Assembly: GCF_048066115.1 (NCBI RefSeq)
Contig: NZ_JBLTYX010000017.1
Span: 1 to 64,000, forward strand
DNA: 64,000 nt
Direction of reading: 5' to 3'
DNA from: Niveispirillum sp048066115
GTDB taxonomy: Bacteria; Pseudomonadota; Alphaproteobacteria; Azospirillales; Azospirillaceae
Shown: in pieces, positions 19,455 to 27,751 of the stretch
How positions within the stretch are numbered: position 1 is the first letter of the stretch
Layout: the number at the start of each line of letters is the position of its first letter
The notes under the pieces: generated by a model
What the model saw: the letters and a program-made list of their open reading frames with translations, nothing else
What the model was told of the DNA's origin: nothing
Databases searched by the model: none
Position numbers and translations under genes: made by a program

Positions 19455-20088
19455 CGCCACGGTCCAGACATTGCTGATGGTCCTGGTGGCCGGTGGTCTG
19501 GCCACCCTGGCCGGCGTGCCCTTGGGCCTGTTCCTGGCGCTGTCGGGGGCCGGCGACCTGCTGCCGCGCCCGGCGCTGCAGCGCACCCTGGGCCTGGTGG
19601 TGAACGCCACCCGCTCCACCCCCTTCATCATCCTGGTCGTGGCCATCGTGCCGCTGACCCGCCTGCTGACCGGCACCTCCATCGGCACCGCCGCCGCCAC
19701 GGTCCCGCTGACGCTCGCCGCCATCCCCTTCATCGCCCGCGTGGTCGAAGCCGCGGTGCGCGAGGTCGATCACGGCCTGCTGGACGCCGCCCGCGCCATG
19801 GGGGCCAAGCCCGGCCAGGTGGTGACCAAGATCCTGCTGCCCGAGGCACGCGCCGGCATCGTCCGCGGCCTGACCTTGGCCGCCGTCAATCTGGTGGGTT
19901 ATTCCGCCATGGTCGGGGCGGTCGGCGGCGGTGGCCTGGGCGATCTGGGCATCCGCTACGGCTATCAGCGCTTCATGCCGGAAATGATGCTGGCCGTGGT
20001 GCTGATCCTGATCATCGTCGTGCAGGCCCTGCAATCGGGTGGCGAGGCCCTGGCCCGCCGCCTGGACAAACGTCACCCCGGAAGCTGA
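19423..20088 (+). CDS. metI: Methionine ABC transporter permease MetI
   Basis: A 221-residue inner-membrane permease with five hydrophobic helices. The EAA loop VDHGLLDAARAMGAKPGQVVTKILLPEAR couples it to MetN. GYSAMVGAVGGGGLGDLGIRYGYQRF is the conserved MetI terminal block. ATG at 19423 or 19435 could start it; both lie within the end of metN, implying coupled translation. Confidence 0.94.
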   Translation: MSPQMLSLLADATVQTLLMVLVAGGLATLAGVPLGLFLALSGAGDLLPRPALQRTLGLVVNATRSTPFIILVVAIVPLTRLLTGTSIGTAAATVPLTLAAIPFIARVVEAAVREVDHGLLDAARAMGAKPGQVVTKILLPEARAGIVRGLTLAAVNLVGYSAMVGAVGGGGLGDLGIRYGYQRFMPEMMLAVVLILIIVVQALQSGGEALARRLDKRHPGS

Positions 20089-20099
20089 AGGTTGAACCC

Positions 20100-20879
20100 A
20101 TGCGCATCTCCGCCTTGCTTGCCCTGACCGCCACCCTGCTGGTCCCCGTCGCCGCGCAGGCGGAAACCATCAGGATCGGCGTCACCCCCGGCCCCCACGC
20201 CCAGATCATGGAAGTGGTGAAGAAGGAGGCCAAGGCCCAGGGCCTGGACCTCCAGGTGCTGGAATTCAGCGACTATGTCGTGCCCAACACCGCGCTCGCC
20301 GATGGCGACCTGGATGCCAATTCCTTCCAGCATCAGCCCTATCTGGACAACCAGATCACCGACCGCGGCTTCAAGCTGGTCTCCGTGGCCCAGACCGTGA
20401 CCTTCCCGCTGGGCATCTTCTCCCATAAAGCCAAGTCGCTGGACACGCTGCCCAAGGGGGCCAAGATCGCCATCCCCAACGACCCCACCAATGGCGGCCG
20501 CGCGCTTTTGCTGCTGAACCATGAGGGCGTGATCGGCGTGGATGGAAAGGCGGGGCTGAAGGCCACGATCCTGGACATCACCCAGAACCCGAAGAATTTC
20601 AAGATCGTGGAACTGGACGCGGCACAGCTGCCGCGCAGCCTGGGTGACGTGGACGCCGCCGCCATCAATGGTAATTACGCGCTGGAGGCCGGATTGGACC
20701 CGATCAAGGACGCCATCGCGCGCGAACCCGCCAACGGCCCCTACGCCAACATCATCGCCATCAAAGCCACCGACAAGGACAAGCCCTGGGTGAAGAAGCT
20801 GGTCGCGATCTACCAGTCCGCCCCGGTGAAGGCCTTCATCGAGACGACCTTCAAGGGCGCGGTGGTGCCGGCCTGGTGA
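20100..20879 (+). CDS. metQ: MetQ/NlpA-family substrate-binding protein
   Basis: A 259-residue periplasmic binding protein for methionine (D- or L-). It has a Sec signal peptide (LLALTATLLVPVAAQAE) but no lipobox Cys, unlike E. coli MetQ, so it should be soluble. Family blocks are IRIGVTPGPHAQIME, DYVVPNTALADGDLDANSFQHQPYLD, IAIPNDPTNGGRALLLL and INGNYALEAGL. It begins 11 bp after metI. Confidence 0.94.
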   Translation: MRISALLALTATLLVPVAAQAETIRIGVTPGPHAQIMEVVKKEAKAQGLDLQVLEFSDYVVPNTALADGDLDANSFQHQPYLDNQITDRGFKLVSVAQTVTFPLGIFSHKAKSLDTLPKGAKIAIPNDPTNGGRALLLLNHEGVIGVDGKAGLKATILDITQNPKNFKIVELDAAQLPRSLGDVDAAAINGNYALEAGLDPIKDAIAREPANGPYANIIAIKATDKDKPWVKKLVAIYQSAPVKAFIETTFKGAVVPAW

Positions 20880-20884
20880 AATCC

Positions 20885-20970
20885 GTAGGTCAGGTCGAGG
20901 CGTAAGCCGAGCCCTGACGGCAAAGCTATTTGCCATATCTGTCAGGGCTCGGCTTACGCCTCGACCTGAC
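20885..20970. repeat. Dispersed long palindrome, family 2, copy 2
   Basis: About 36-bp arms GTAGGTCAGGTCGAGGCGTA... mirrored around a short centre. It differs from copy 1 by matched changes in both arms (GGAGCC versus TAAGCC), so base pairing is preserved. It sits 5 bp after metQ and may act as an RNA 3' end. Confidence 0.9.
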
Positions 20971-21097
20971 CGGCTTGCTGAGCCACTTCCCCCGACACAA
21001 TTGTCACAGCCTCGTAACACCTTTGTTACAGGCCTGTTCCCCCGCGCCCACCCCTGGCATCCTCCCCCGCAAATCCTGTCGGACGGAGGATATAAGA

Positions 21098-23164
21098 ATG
21101 CGATTGCGGACCCTGGCCCTGACGGGCCTGTTGCTGACCGGCGCCACCCTGGCCTTTTCGGGCCCGGTACTGGCCCAGCAGAAGAAGGTGATGAGCGCCA
21201 CCGACATGTGGGGGATGAAGCGGATCGCCGCTCCCGCCCTGTCGCCCGACGGCAAGTCGGCGGTGGTGTCGGTTTCCGTCTATGATCTGAAGACGGACAA
21301 GCGCGCCGCCGATCTCTGGCTGTTCCCCGTCGATGGCGGGCCGGCGCGCCAGCTGACCACCGATCCGGCGGCGGAGAGCGACGCGGTGTGGAGCCCCGAT
21401 GGCCACTACATCGCCTTCACCGCCAAGCGCGACGAGGACAAGGCCCCGCAGATCTATGTCCTGCCCGTCGTCGGCGGGGAGGCGCGGCGGGTAACGACGG
21501 TGCCCACCGGCGCGCGCACGCCGAAATGGCTGCCCGACGGCAGGGGCCTGGTGTTCATGACCCGGGTCTGGACCGATCTCTCCACCTGGGATGACCAGGG
21601 CAAGCGGTTGAAGGACCGCGAGGAGAGCAAGATGTCGGCCAAGGTGTGGGACAAGGCGCCCATCGCCTATTTCGACCATTATCTGGACGACCGCGAGAAC
21701 CATCTCTACGCCACCGACATCGACGGCGCCACGCCCCGCGCCATCACGCCCGGCAGCGGCGTGTCGGTGCAGTACAACGAAGGTTCCGCCCCCTTCGACA
21801 TCTCCCCCGACGGCAAGGAAATCGCCTTCCCGGTGAATGTCGACAAGGTGGGCAACCGTCCCAATACCGACCTGTTCACCATCGCCGTGGCCGGCGGCGC
21901 CGCCACCAACATCACGCCGGCCAACGTGACCGGTCCCGACAGCAACCCGCTCTATTCGCCCGACGGCAAGTCTCTGGCCTACAACCAGCGCAGCCTCTAC
22001 GGCTTCTATGGCGAGAATGCCAAGCTGATCGTGCGCGACCGCACCACCGGTGCCACGCGTGACATCACCGCCGGCTTCGACCGATCGGCGGGCAATTTCG
22101 CCTGGACCGGGGATAGCGCTTCCCTTTACGGCGCCGTGGACGATGCCTCGGTCCAGCGCGTCTACCGCTATGACGCCAAGGGCAAGGCCAAGCCGCAGCG
22201 CGTCACCGACGGCGCCAATGGCGACGTCACCGACGTGGAGGTGGCGGGCAAGACCCTGGTCGGCCTGCGCCAGTCGATCAGCGCGCCGGGAGAGCTGGTT
22301 TCGATCGATGCCAAGTCCGGCAAGATCCGCGACATCTCCGCCGCCAATGCCCAGGCCCTGGCCGGCTTCCAGATGGGCAAGGTGGAAAGCGTCACCTACA
22401 AGGGTGCCAATGGCGACGACATCCAGATGTGGGTGGTCTATCCGCCGAACTTCGACCCGTCGAAGAAATACCCGGCCATGATGCTGGTCCATGGCGGCCC
22501 GCATAATGCCATCACCGACGCCTTCTCCTATCGCTGGAACGCCCAGGTGTTCGCCGGCTGGGGCTATGTCGTCACCTGGCATAATTTCCATGGCTCCAGC
22601 GGCTTCGGCCAGGCCTTCACCGACAGCATCAATCCCGAATGGGGCGAGGTGCCGTACCAGGACACGATGAAGGCCGCCGACTGGCTGGCCGCCAAGCCCT
22701 TCATCGACAAGGACCGCATGCTGGCCGCCGGTGCCTCTTACGGTGGCTACCTGACCAGTTTCATCCTGGGCCGCGAACATCCGTTCAAGACCCTGGTGAT
22801 CCACGCCGCCGTCTATAACCTCTACAGCCAGTACGCCGCCGATTTCAGCGGCAGCCAGGGCCGGTTCAAGGAATTCTGGGACGATCAGGAAAACATCGCC
22901 CGCAATTCCCCGCACATGCAGGCCGGCAATTTCAAGACCCCGACCCTGGTCCTGCATGGCGAGCAGGATCTGCGCGTGCCCATCAACCACGGGATCGAGC
23001 TGTTCAATACGTTGCAGCGCCGTGGCGTGGAAAGCCGCCTGGTTTATTTCCCCGACGAGAACCACTGGGTGCTGAAGCCGCAGAACAGCGTCTTCTGGTA
23101 TGGCGAGGTCGAACGCTGGGTGAAGGCCCACGTCGCCCCCGGCCCCACGGCCCCGGCATCGTGA
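21098..23164 (+). CDS. S9 family (acylaminoacyl-peptidase-like) serine peptidase
   Basis: A 688-residue exported peptidase. It has a signal peptide ending PVLAQQ, a beta-propeller region with repeated SPDG motifs (LSPDGKSAVV, SPDGHYIAF, SPDGKEIAF, SPDGKSLAY), then an alpha/beta-hydrolase domain. The catalytic Ser is at about residue 547 in GASYGGY, Asp in HGEQDLRVP and His in ENHWV. It cleaves short peptides in the periplasm. GGAGGA lies 7 bp before the ATG. It is monocistronic, with its own terminator. Confidence 0.93.
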   Translation: MRLRTLALTGLLLTGATLAFSGPVLAQQKKVMSATDMWGMKRIAAPALSPDGKSAVVSVSVYDLKTDKRAADLWLFPVDGGPARQLTTDPAAESDAVWSPDGHYIAFTAKRDEDKAPQIYVLPVVGGEARRVTTVPTGARTPKWLPDGRGLVFMTRVWTDLSTWDDQGKRLKDREESKMSAKVWDKAPIAYFDHYLDDRENHLYATDIDGATPRAITPGSGVSVQYNEGSAPFDISPDGKEIAFPVNVDKVGNRPNTDLFTIAVAGGAATNITPANVTGPDSNPLYSPDGKSLAYNQRSLYGFYGENAKLIVRDRTTGATRDITAGFDRSAGNFAWTGDSASLYGAVDDASVQRVYRYDAKGKAKPQRVTDGANGDVTDVEVAGKTLVGLRQSISAPGELVSIDAKSGKIRDISAANAQALAGFQMGKVESVTYKGANGDDIQMWVVYPPNFDPSKKYPAMMLVHGGPHNAITDAFSYRWNAQVFAGWGYVVTWHNFHGSSGFGQAFTDSINPEWGEVPYQDTMKAADWLAAKPFIDKDRMLAAGASYGGYLTSFILGREHPFKTLVIHAAVYNLYSQYAADFSGSQGRFKEFWDDQENIARNSPHMQAGNFKTPTLVLHGEQDLRVPINHGIELFNTLQRRGVESRLVYFPDENHWVLKPQNSVFWYGEVERWVKAHVAPGPTAPAS

Positions 23165-23168
23165 CGTG

Positions 23169-23203
23169 AAAAGGGCGGGGCCGAAAGGCCCCACCCCTTT
23201 TTA
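23169..23203 (+). terminator. Intrinsic terminator after the S9 peptidase gene
   Basis: A GC-rich stem (GGGCGGGGCC / GGCCCCACCC) with GAAA loop is flanked by A and T runs, beginning 4 bp after the stop. The symmetry would let it work in both directions. Confidence 0.9.
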
Positions 23204-23236
23204 AGTTTGGGCTGTAAGGCCGCCAACTATATCTAC

Positions 23237-23349
23237 CGTCACCCCGGCGAAAGCCGGGGCCCAGCGTGAGGCGCGGTCAGCGCCGATATGACTCATATCG
23301 CGGCAGACGCCGCTCTACGCCTGGGCCCCGGCTTTCGCCGGGGTGACGG
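23237..23349. repeat. Dispersed palindrome, family 1 (GTCACCCCGGCGAAAGCC), copy a
   Basis: The outer inverted repeat CCGTCACCCCGGCGAAAGCC / mirror spans 113 bp with an inner palindrome around ATATGACTCATAT. Other members are at 26043, 28570, 31634, 44630, 46157, 48088 and 58782. Confidence 0.9.
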
Positions 23350-23383
23350 CAGAGAAACGTCAACAAAGGCCAGGAAGCCCCCC

Positions 23384-24127
23384 TCAATCCGCCCCCTCAT
23401 CCCCCTTGGTGACCGCACTCTCGATCAGGGTCATGGCTTCCAGGATCAGGTGGCGCATAGCCGTGGCGGCCCCTTCCGCATCGCCGGCGATGATGGCGTC
23501 CGACACTTTCTGATGGTCGGCCACGCTGGCCAGCCGCACGCCCTTGCGGCGGTTGGTCAGGCGGATGGAGGTGCGCAGGGCCGCGTCGATGACGTCACGC
23601 AGCTGGGCATAGAACCGGTTGCCCGTCGCCTCCAGCACCGCGACATGAAAGGCGATGTCGGATGTCAGCGGATCGTCATCGCCCAGCTCCGCCGCCTGCA
23701 TGCGCCGCACCGCCAGCTGGATGGCGTTCCTGGCCTTCTCGTCGGCATGCTTGGCGGCCAGCGACGCCGCCACCGGCTCGATCGCCAGGCGCACCTGGGT
23801 GAATTCCAGCAGCAGGGTGGGCGAGAATTTGCGCTCCAGCAGCCAGCGCAGCACGTCGGGGTCCAGCAGGTTCCAGTTGCGCTCCGGCTCGATCCAGGTG
23901 CCTTGACGGGGGCGGGCCTTCAGCAGGCCCTTCGCCGTCAGCATCTTCACCGCCTCGCGCAGCACCGACCGGCTGGCACCCAGGCGCTTGCACAGCTCCG
24001 CCTCCGTCGGGAACGGGTTGGAATGGCCATAGGTACCGGTAACAATATCGACGCCAAGTTGCTGGAGGATGCCATAGGTGAAGTTCCGACCGGACTCCGC
24101 TCGCAAACCCCGCTCATTCCCGCTCAT
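23384..24127 (-). CDS. FadR/GntR-family regulator, DgoR-like
   Basis: A regulator of about 247 residues. The winged helix has NPFPTEAELCKRLGASRSVLREAVKMLTAKGLL, then RQGTWIEP, as in GntR/FadR proteins. A C-terminal FCD domain follows with SDIAFHVAVLEATGN and the His-containing DHQKVSDAI. Its position directly downstream of dgoK-dgoA on the same strand, and its resemblance to E. coli DgoR, suggest control of galactonate genes. Alternative starts at 24145 and 24154 add a few residues. Confidence 0.85.
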   Translation of the reverse strand: MSGNERGLRAESGRNFTYGILQQLGVDIVTGTYGHSNPFPTEAELCKRLGASRSVLREAVKMLTAKGLLKARPRQGTWIEPERNWNLLDPDVLRWLLERKFSPTLLLEFTQVRLAIEPVAASLAAKHADEKARNAIQLAVRRMQAAELGDDDPLTSDIAFHVAVLEATGNRFYAQLRDVIDAALRTSIRLTNRRKGVRLASVADHQKVSDAIIAGDAEGAATAMRHLILEAMTLIESAVTKGDEGAD

Positions 24128-24188
24128 GCGTTCCCGCTCCCGCATCGCCGGCACCCGCCCCAGGGTGCCTGGCCGTTTCCTGTCTCCA

Positions 24189-24200
24189 GGATAGCTATCC
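24189..24200. promoter_or_regulatory. Palindrome between dgoA and the regulator gene
   Basis: GGATAGCTATCC is a perfect 12-bp palindrome in the 105-bp gap upstream of the GntR gene. It could be an autoregulatory operator. This is based on symmetry alone. Confidence 0.3.
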
Positions 24201-24232
24201 AGCAGGCGAGCACGAAAGGCAAGATACCGATA

Positions 24233-24865
24233 TCAGCTGGTACCCTTCCGCCACGCCGAAATAATCTGCCGCGCGCGCTCGCCCACCTCGGCCGCCTCCA
24301 TACCGGGCTTGAAAACCTCGCCGCCGACGCCGATCCCAGCCACGCCGGCCTCAATCCAGGGGCCCAGATTGCCGGCCCCGACCCCACCCACGGCGTAAAG
24401 GCGCACATCGCGCGGCATCACCGCCGACAGCGCCTTCAGATGGCCATGACCATAGGTGGAGGCGGGAAACAGCTTCAGATGCCGGGCACCGGCCTTGATG
24501 GCGGCAAACGCCTCCGTCGCCGTGGCGAATCCGGGCATGGGCAGCAGCCCCAGGGACACGGCGTGGGCAATCACCGCCGGATCGCTGTTGGGCGTCACGA
24601 TCAGCTTGCCGCCAGCCGCCACCACCTGATCCACCGCCTCGGCGCTCAGCACCGTGCCGGCCCCGACCAGACACTCGTCACCGAAATGCGCGGCCAGCCG
24701 GGCGATGCTGTCCAGCGGCTGCGGGCTGTTCAACGGCACCTCGATGGTGCGGAAGCCGGCATCGAACAGGGCCTGGCCGATGGCGGCCACCGCGTCCGGC
24801 GTCACACCGCGCAGGATGGCGACCAGGGGCGTATCGGTCAGGTGGCGTTCCAGATTGGCGATCAT
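24233..24865 (-). CDS. dgoA: 2-dehydro-3-deoxy-6-phosphogalactonate aldolase
   Basis: A 210-residue class I aldolase of the KDPG/KDPGal family that splits 2-keto-3-deoxy-6-phosphogalactonate into pyruvate and glyceraldehyde 3-phosphate. Visible are the substrate/catalytic Glu in TIEVPLNSP, GAGTVLSAE, TPNSDPAVI, and the Schiff-base Lys in HLKLFPAS. The GVGAGNL phosphate loop is present. TPNSD, where KDPG aldolases carry TPGxx, favours the galactonate enzyme. The gene starts 4 bp after the dgoK stop, forming an operon. Confidence 0.93.
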   Translation of the reverse strand: MIANLERHLTDTPLVAILRGVTPDAVAAIGQALFDAGFRTIEVPLNSPQPLDSIARLAAHFGDECLVGAGTVLSAEAVDQVVAAGGKLIVTPNSDPAVIAHAVSLGLLPMPGFATATEAFAAIKAGARHLKLFPASTYGHGHLKALSAVMPRDVRLYAVGGVGAGNLGPWIEAGVAGIGVGGEVFKPGMEAAEVGERARQIISAWRKGTS

Positions 24866-24869
24866 GGTC

Positions 24870-25790
24870 TCAAGCCTTAGAGGACAGGGAATTGGTATGG
24901 ACGGAAAACAGCCCCGCGAGCGCCAGATCGGCGCCATCCAGGCAGGCCGCGTCCTGCCCCGCGACACGCAGCGCCGCCGCATAGGCATCGGTCAGCACCG
25001 GGCTGGCCACCAGCGTAACGGGGCCATCCAGATCGCCCGACACACCCGCCAGCCCGCCGGCCACATCCGCCCCGATCACCAGCCCCGACAGGAAGGACAG
25101 CGCATCCTGCGCTGTCATCCCTTCCAGCAACTGGCGCGACCGCGCCTCGAACAGCAGATGCGGCAGGGCGGCCTTGGTCAGCGCCCGTTCCACCCCCCGG
25201 TCGAACGCGGCACCCGCCTGCGGCTGCAACCCGTCGGTGCCGCGGCCCAGCACGCTATGCTGACGCAGCAAAGCGAACAGCTCCCCGCTGAACCCCGTCT
25301 GGAAATGCCGGACCGTGCCATCCTCCAGCAGCACCCATTTGGCGTGCGTACCGGGCAGGCACAGCAGGCGACGGCCCTGGCGCAGCTCCGGCTTCGTGGC
25401 CAGCGCGCCCAGGATCTGCGTCTCCTCCCCCCGCATCACGTCGGGGGCCCCTTGCGGATTGGTGGTGGACAGGCCGGGAATGATCGCCATCTCCGCCCCC
25501 GCCGCCTTGAACCGCGTCAGGCCCGAGGCCAGCGACCGCACATCGGCCGGACACGGCTGATACACCGCCTCCACCCAACCGATCGACGACCCGACCATGC
25601 CGCAGAACAGGGCCGGCAGCGGGCCATGGGCATCGCGCCACGCGGCCGTGGCCTCCATGAACGCCGCTTCCACCCGCCCCGGCACGGCGGCCACGCCCGG
25701 CCCTTCCGCCCGGTCCAGCACCTGCCCGTCGCGGCACAGCCAGAGCCGCAGATTGCTGGTACCCCAGTCGCCGGCGATGAAGGTGCCCAT
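24870..25790 (-). CDS. dgoK: 2-dehydro-3-deoxygalactonokinase
   Basis: A 306-residue sugar-acid kinase that phosphorylates 2-keto-3-deoxygalactonate with ATP. The N-terminal phosphate-binding loop is AGDWGTSNLRLWL. GMVGSSIGWVEAVYQPCPA and LCLPGTHAKWVLLEDG are DgoK family blocks. The start at 25790 gives the family N-terminus; a longer frame to 25832 includes the leader. It heads dgoK-dgoA, which completes the De Ley-Doudoroff route for galactose released by the neighbouring glycosidases. The earlier steps (galactose dehydrogenase, galactonate dehydratase) are not in the window. Confidence 0.93.
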   Translation of the reverse strand: MGTFIAGDWGTSNLRLWLCRDGQVLDRAEGPGVAAVPGRVEAAFMEATAAWRDAHGPLPALFCGMVGSSIGWVEAVYQPCPADVRSLASGLTRFKAAGAEMAIIPGLSTTNPQGAPDVMRGEETQILGALATKPELRQGRRLLCLPGTHAKWVLLEDGTVRHFQTGFSGELFALLRQHSVLGRGTDGLQPQAGAAFDRGVERALTKAALPHLLFEARSRQLLEGMTAQDALSFLSGLVIGADVAGGLAGVSGDLDGPVTLVASPVLTDAYAAALRVAGQDAACLDGADLALAGLFSVHTNSLSSKA

Positions 25791-25820
25791 GGATGATCCC
25801 CCTGATCCGATGGCGCTGGA

Positions 25821-25848
25821 TATATATGACAAATCCGCAGCCTGTAAA
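25821..25848 (-). promoter_or_regulatory. Candidate promoter of dgoK-dgoA
   Basis: Read on the minus strand, TTTACA (25843-25848), 16 bp, then TATATA (25821-25826), 30 bp ahead of the dgoK start. The match to sigma-70-type boxes is good. Confidence 0.6.
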
Positions 25849-25872
25849 GCACAGCAGGGCTTGACTGGCCTG

Positions 25873-25887
25873 ATTTATACGATAAAT
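25873..25887. promoter_or_regulatory. Candidate sugar-regulator operator (motif shared with 40887)
   Basis: ATTTATACGATAAAT is an imperfect inverted repeat, identical at 13 of 15 positions to ATTTATCGGATAAAT in front of the GH29 gene. It overlaps the likely -10 region of a plus-strand promoter (TTGACT at 25861) and lies about 25 bp upstream of the dgoK -35. The DgoR-like protein is the nearest candidate ligand-responsive binder. Confidence 0.5.
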
Positions 25888-25892
25888 AGAAG

Positions 25893-26003
25893 GCGTGTGG
25901 CGCTGATGCCGTTCCTTTGGGGACGGGTCCCTGTTAGCCCACCTCCCAACAGACTTGATCCTTCAGGGAACCGGCTCCTGCCTCGCAGGGGCCGGTCTTT
26001 TTT
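25893..26003 (+). ncRNA. Putative small RNA with CACCTCCC loop
   Basis: A protein-free stretch with a promoter-like TTGACT at 25861 and a very strong intrinsic terminator at 25970-26003 (12-bp stem ACCGGCTCCTGC / GCAGGGGCCGGT, loop CTC, then CTTTTTT). In between, the stem CTGTT (25931-25935) / AACAG (25948-25952) exposes the loop AGCCCACCTCCC, whose CACCTCC is complementary to Shine-Dalgarno sequences. Such loops are common in alphaproteobacterial trans-acting sRNAs. The start point is estimated. Leader RNA or a 6S-like RNA is not excluded. Confidence 0.5.
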
Positions 26004-26042
26004 GCTGAACTTCCTGGGGCACCTTCGCTGCCACCTACTCCA

Positions 26043-26164
26043 CCGTCATCCCGGCGAAAGCCGGGACCCAGGGGCCACAGGCTCAAACCTCGAAGCTGCC
26101 TTTATTAAAGCTGCCGAGAGGTCGGGCGCCCGGCCCCTGGGTCCCGGCTTTCGCCGGGATGACG
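26043..26164. repeat. Dispersed palindrome, family 1, copy b
   Basis: CCGTCATCCCGGCGAAAGCC at the left is mirrored at the right (26145-26164). An inner arm GGGACCCAGGGGCC is mirrored by GGCCCCTGGGTCCC. The centre contains AAGCTGCC...AAAGCTGCCGAGAGGTCGGG. It is closely similar to copies d and h. Confidence 0.9.
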
Positions 26165-26186
26165 AGGTGGGCGCTTCTATTTGCTC

Positions 26187-27722
26187 CTAACGCCCGTCCA
26201 TCAACCGCTCCGTTACATCCAGCCGGGCCTGAAACGGATCGCGGCTGACCTTCGGCCCCTGGTTGGTGAAATCCACCAGCCATTCATCCCCCGCCACCAG
26301 CCGCGGCGCCACCACCTTCATCCCATGACCGGGCACGCCCGTCCGCGCGAAGCTGGTCCAATATTCCCGCCACAGCCCCGCCATGGCCAGGTCCCCCTTC
26401 GTCGCGACACTGCCATAGCGCGGCAGCACCCGGTCGAAGATGAAGGGCAGCTCCTTGGCATGTTCGGTGCCCGCCCACCGCGCCCGCATGTTTTCGGCGA
26501 CATAGGAGAAGCGGTACTGGAACACCGGCTGCCCCGTCGCCGCCAGGGCACGGGCCATGGCGCGCGCCGGCTCGATGAAGATGGCATCGCCATTGACCCG
26601 GTGGCCGACAACCTTCGCGGCATCACCCCCCGTCGGGTCATAGGCCCGCACCGCCTCCGCCCGCAGCGGCCCGAAGGCCCCCAAAATCCTGTCCTTGTCG
26701 CCGCCGCTGTACCAGCCGTCGGCACTGGTCGCCCCCACCATAACCGGCACCTTCGCCGCCTTGCCCGCCCGGAACAGGGCTAGCAATTCACCACCCAGCA
26801 GCTTTCCATCCTCCACCGGCCCGGAATAATCATCCGTACCGCCCAGCGTCGCCAGGTTCAGCCGCCCCACCAGCCGCTCCGCCGGCAATGCCCGCAGCGT
26901 CGCCAGCCCGGCCGCCCCCGTATCGGCAATCCCCTGGTTGGCGGCGAACCGCACCCCGATCGCCTCCCCCTGCGCCAGGGTCGGCGATGGCAGCATGTTC
27001 GACCGCCCGCCGCCCGACATGGCGATGGCCTTGTGGAACAGTCCGCGCGCCTCGGGTGCCGTCAGCAACACATTGACCGACTCTCCCCCGGCACTCTCGC
27101 CAAAGATGGTGACATTGCCCGGATCGCCGCCGAACGCCGCGATATTGGCCGCCACCCAGCGCAAGGCCGCGATCTGGTCCATGAAGCCATAGTTCGCCAC
27201 CGGCCCCCCCGCCGCTTCCGCCGTCAGGGCCGGATGCGCGAAGAAACCGAACCGGCCCAGCCGATGGTTGGCCGACACCACGACCACGCGATCGCCTGCC
27301 ATCGCCGACCCATCATAGATGGCGGGCGACGTGCCGCCATTGACGAAGCCGCCGCCATGGACCCAGACCATGACCGGCAGCTTTCTGGCCCCCTTCGGCC
27401 GCCAGACATTCAGGTAAAGGCAATCCTCCGTCGGCACCGTGGCCAGCGGCGCATCATCACCGATGAACACCTTCTGCGCGCAATCCGCCCCATAGGTCTC
27501 CGCCGCCCGTACCTCCATCCAGGGCTGCACCGGCACCGGCGGTCGCCAGCGCAGATCGCCCACCGGCGGGGATGCGAACGGAATGCCCCGGAAGCTCTCC
27601 ACCCCGTCCGCCACCAGCCCGCGCACCGGCCCGCTTTGCGTCGTCACGACCGGCCCATCACCGGCAAGCACCGGCCCCGTCGCCAGCAGGCAAAGGCAGA
27701 GGAAAAGCGCCCTGGCATTCAT
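26187..27722 (-). CDS. Carboxylesterase type B, exported
   Basis: A 511-residue secreted esterase. It has a signal peptide (ALFLCLCLLATGPVLAGDG). The alpha/beta-hydrolase domain shows FRGIPFASPPVGDLRW and EDCLYLNVWRP with the conserved Cys, the oxyanion HGGGFVNG, and the nucleophile elbow GESAGGESV. Family B carboxylesterases remove acyl groups such as acetyl or feruloyl from glycans; as the last gene of the xyloglucan run it may deacetylate xyloglucan side chains. This role is inferred from position. It starts 29 bp after the SGNH gene. Confidence 0.88.
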   Translation of the reverse strand: MNARALFLCLCLLATGPVLAGDGPVVTTQSGPVRGLVADGVESFRGIPFASPPVGDLRWRPPVPVQPWMEVRAAETYGADCAQKVFIGDDAPLATVPTEDCLYLNVWRPKGARKLPVMVWVHGGGFVNGGTSPAIYDGSAMAGDRVVVVSANHRLGRFGFFAHPALTAEAAGGPVANYGFMDQIAALRWVAANIAAFGGDPGNVTIFGESAGGESVNVLLTAPEARGLFHKAIAMSGGGRSNMLPSPTLAQGEAIGVRFAANQGIADTGAAGLATLRALPAERLVGRLNLATLGGTDDYSGPVEDGKLLGGELLALFRAGKAAKVPVMVGATSADGWYSGGDKDRILGAFGPLRAEAVRAYDPTGGDAAKVVGHRVNGDAIFIEPARAMARALAATGQPVFQYRFSYVAENMRARWAGTEHAKELPFIFDRVLPRYGSVATKGDLAMAGLWREYWTSFARTGVPGHGMKVVAPRLVAGDEWLVDFTNQGPKVSRDPFQARLDVTERLMDGR

Positions 27723-27751
27723 CCCCGATATCCTTTTTGGTTTTTAAACCC

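Noticed and set aside
25821..26003. 6S RNA or signal-recognition-particle RNA as the identity of the candidate sRNA
   Set aside because: The promoter-to-terminator length (about 110 nt) is short for 6S, no long closing stem with a central bubble was found, and the SRP tetraloop/GGAA core is absent.
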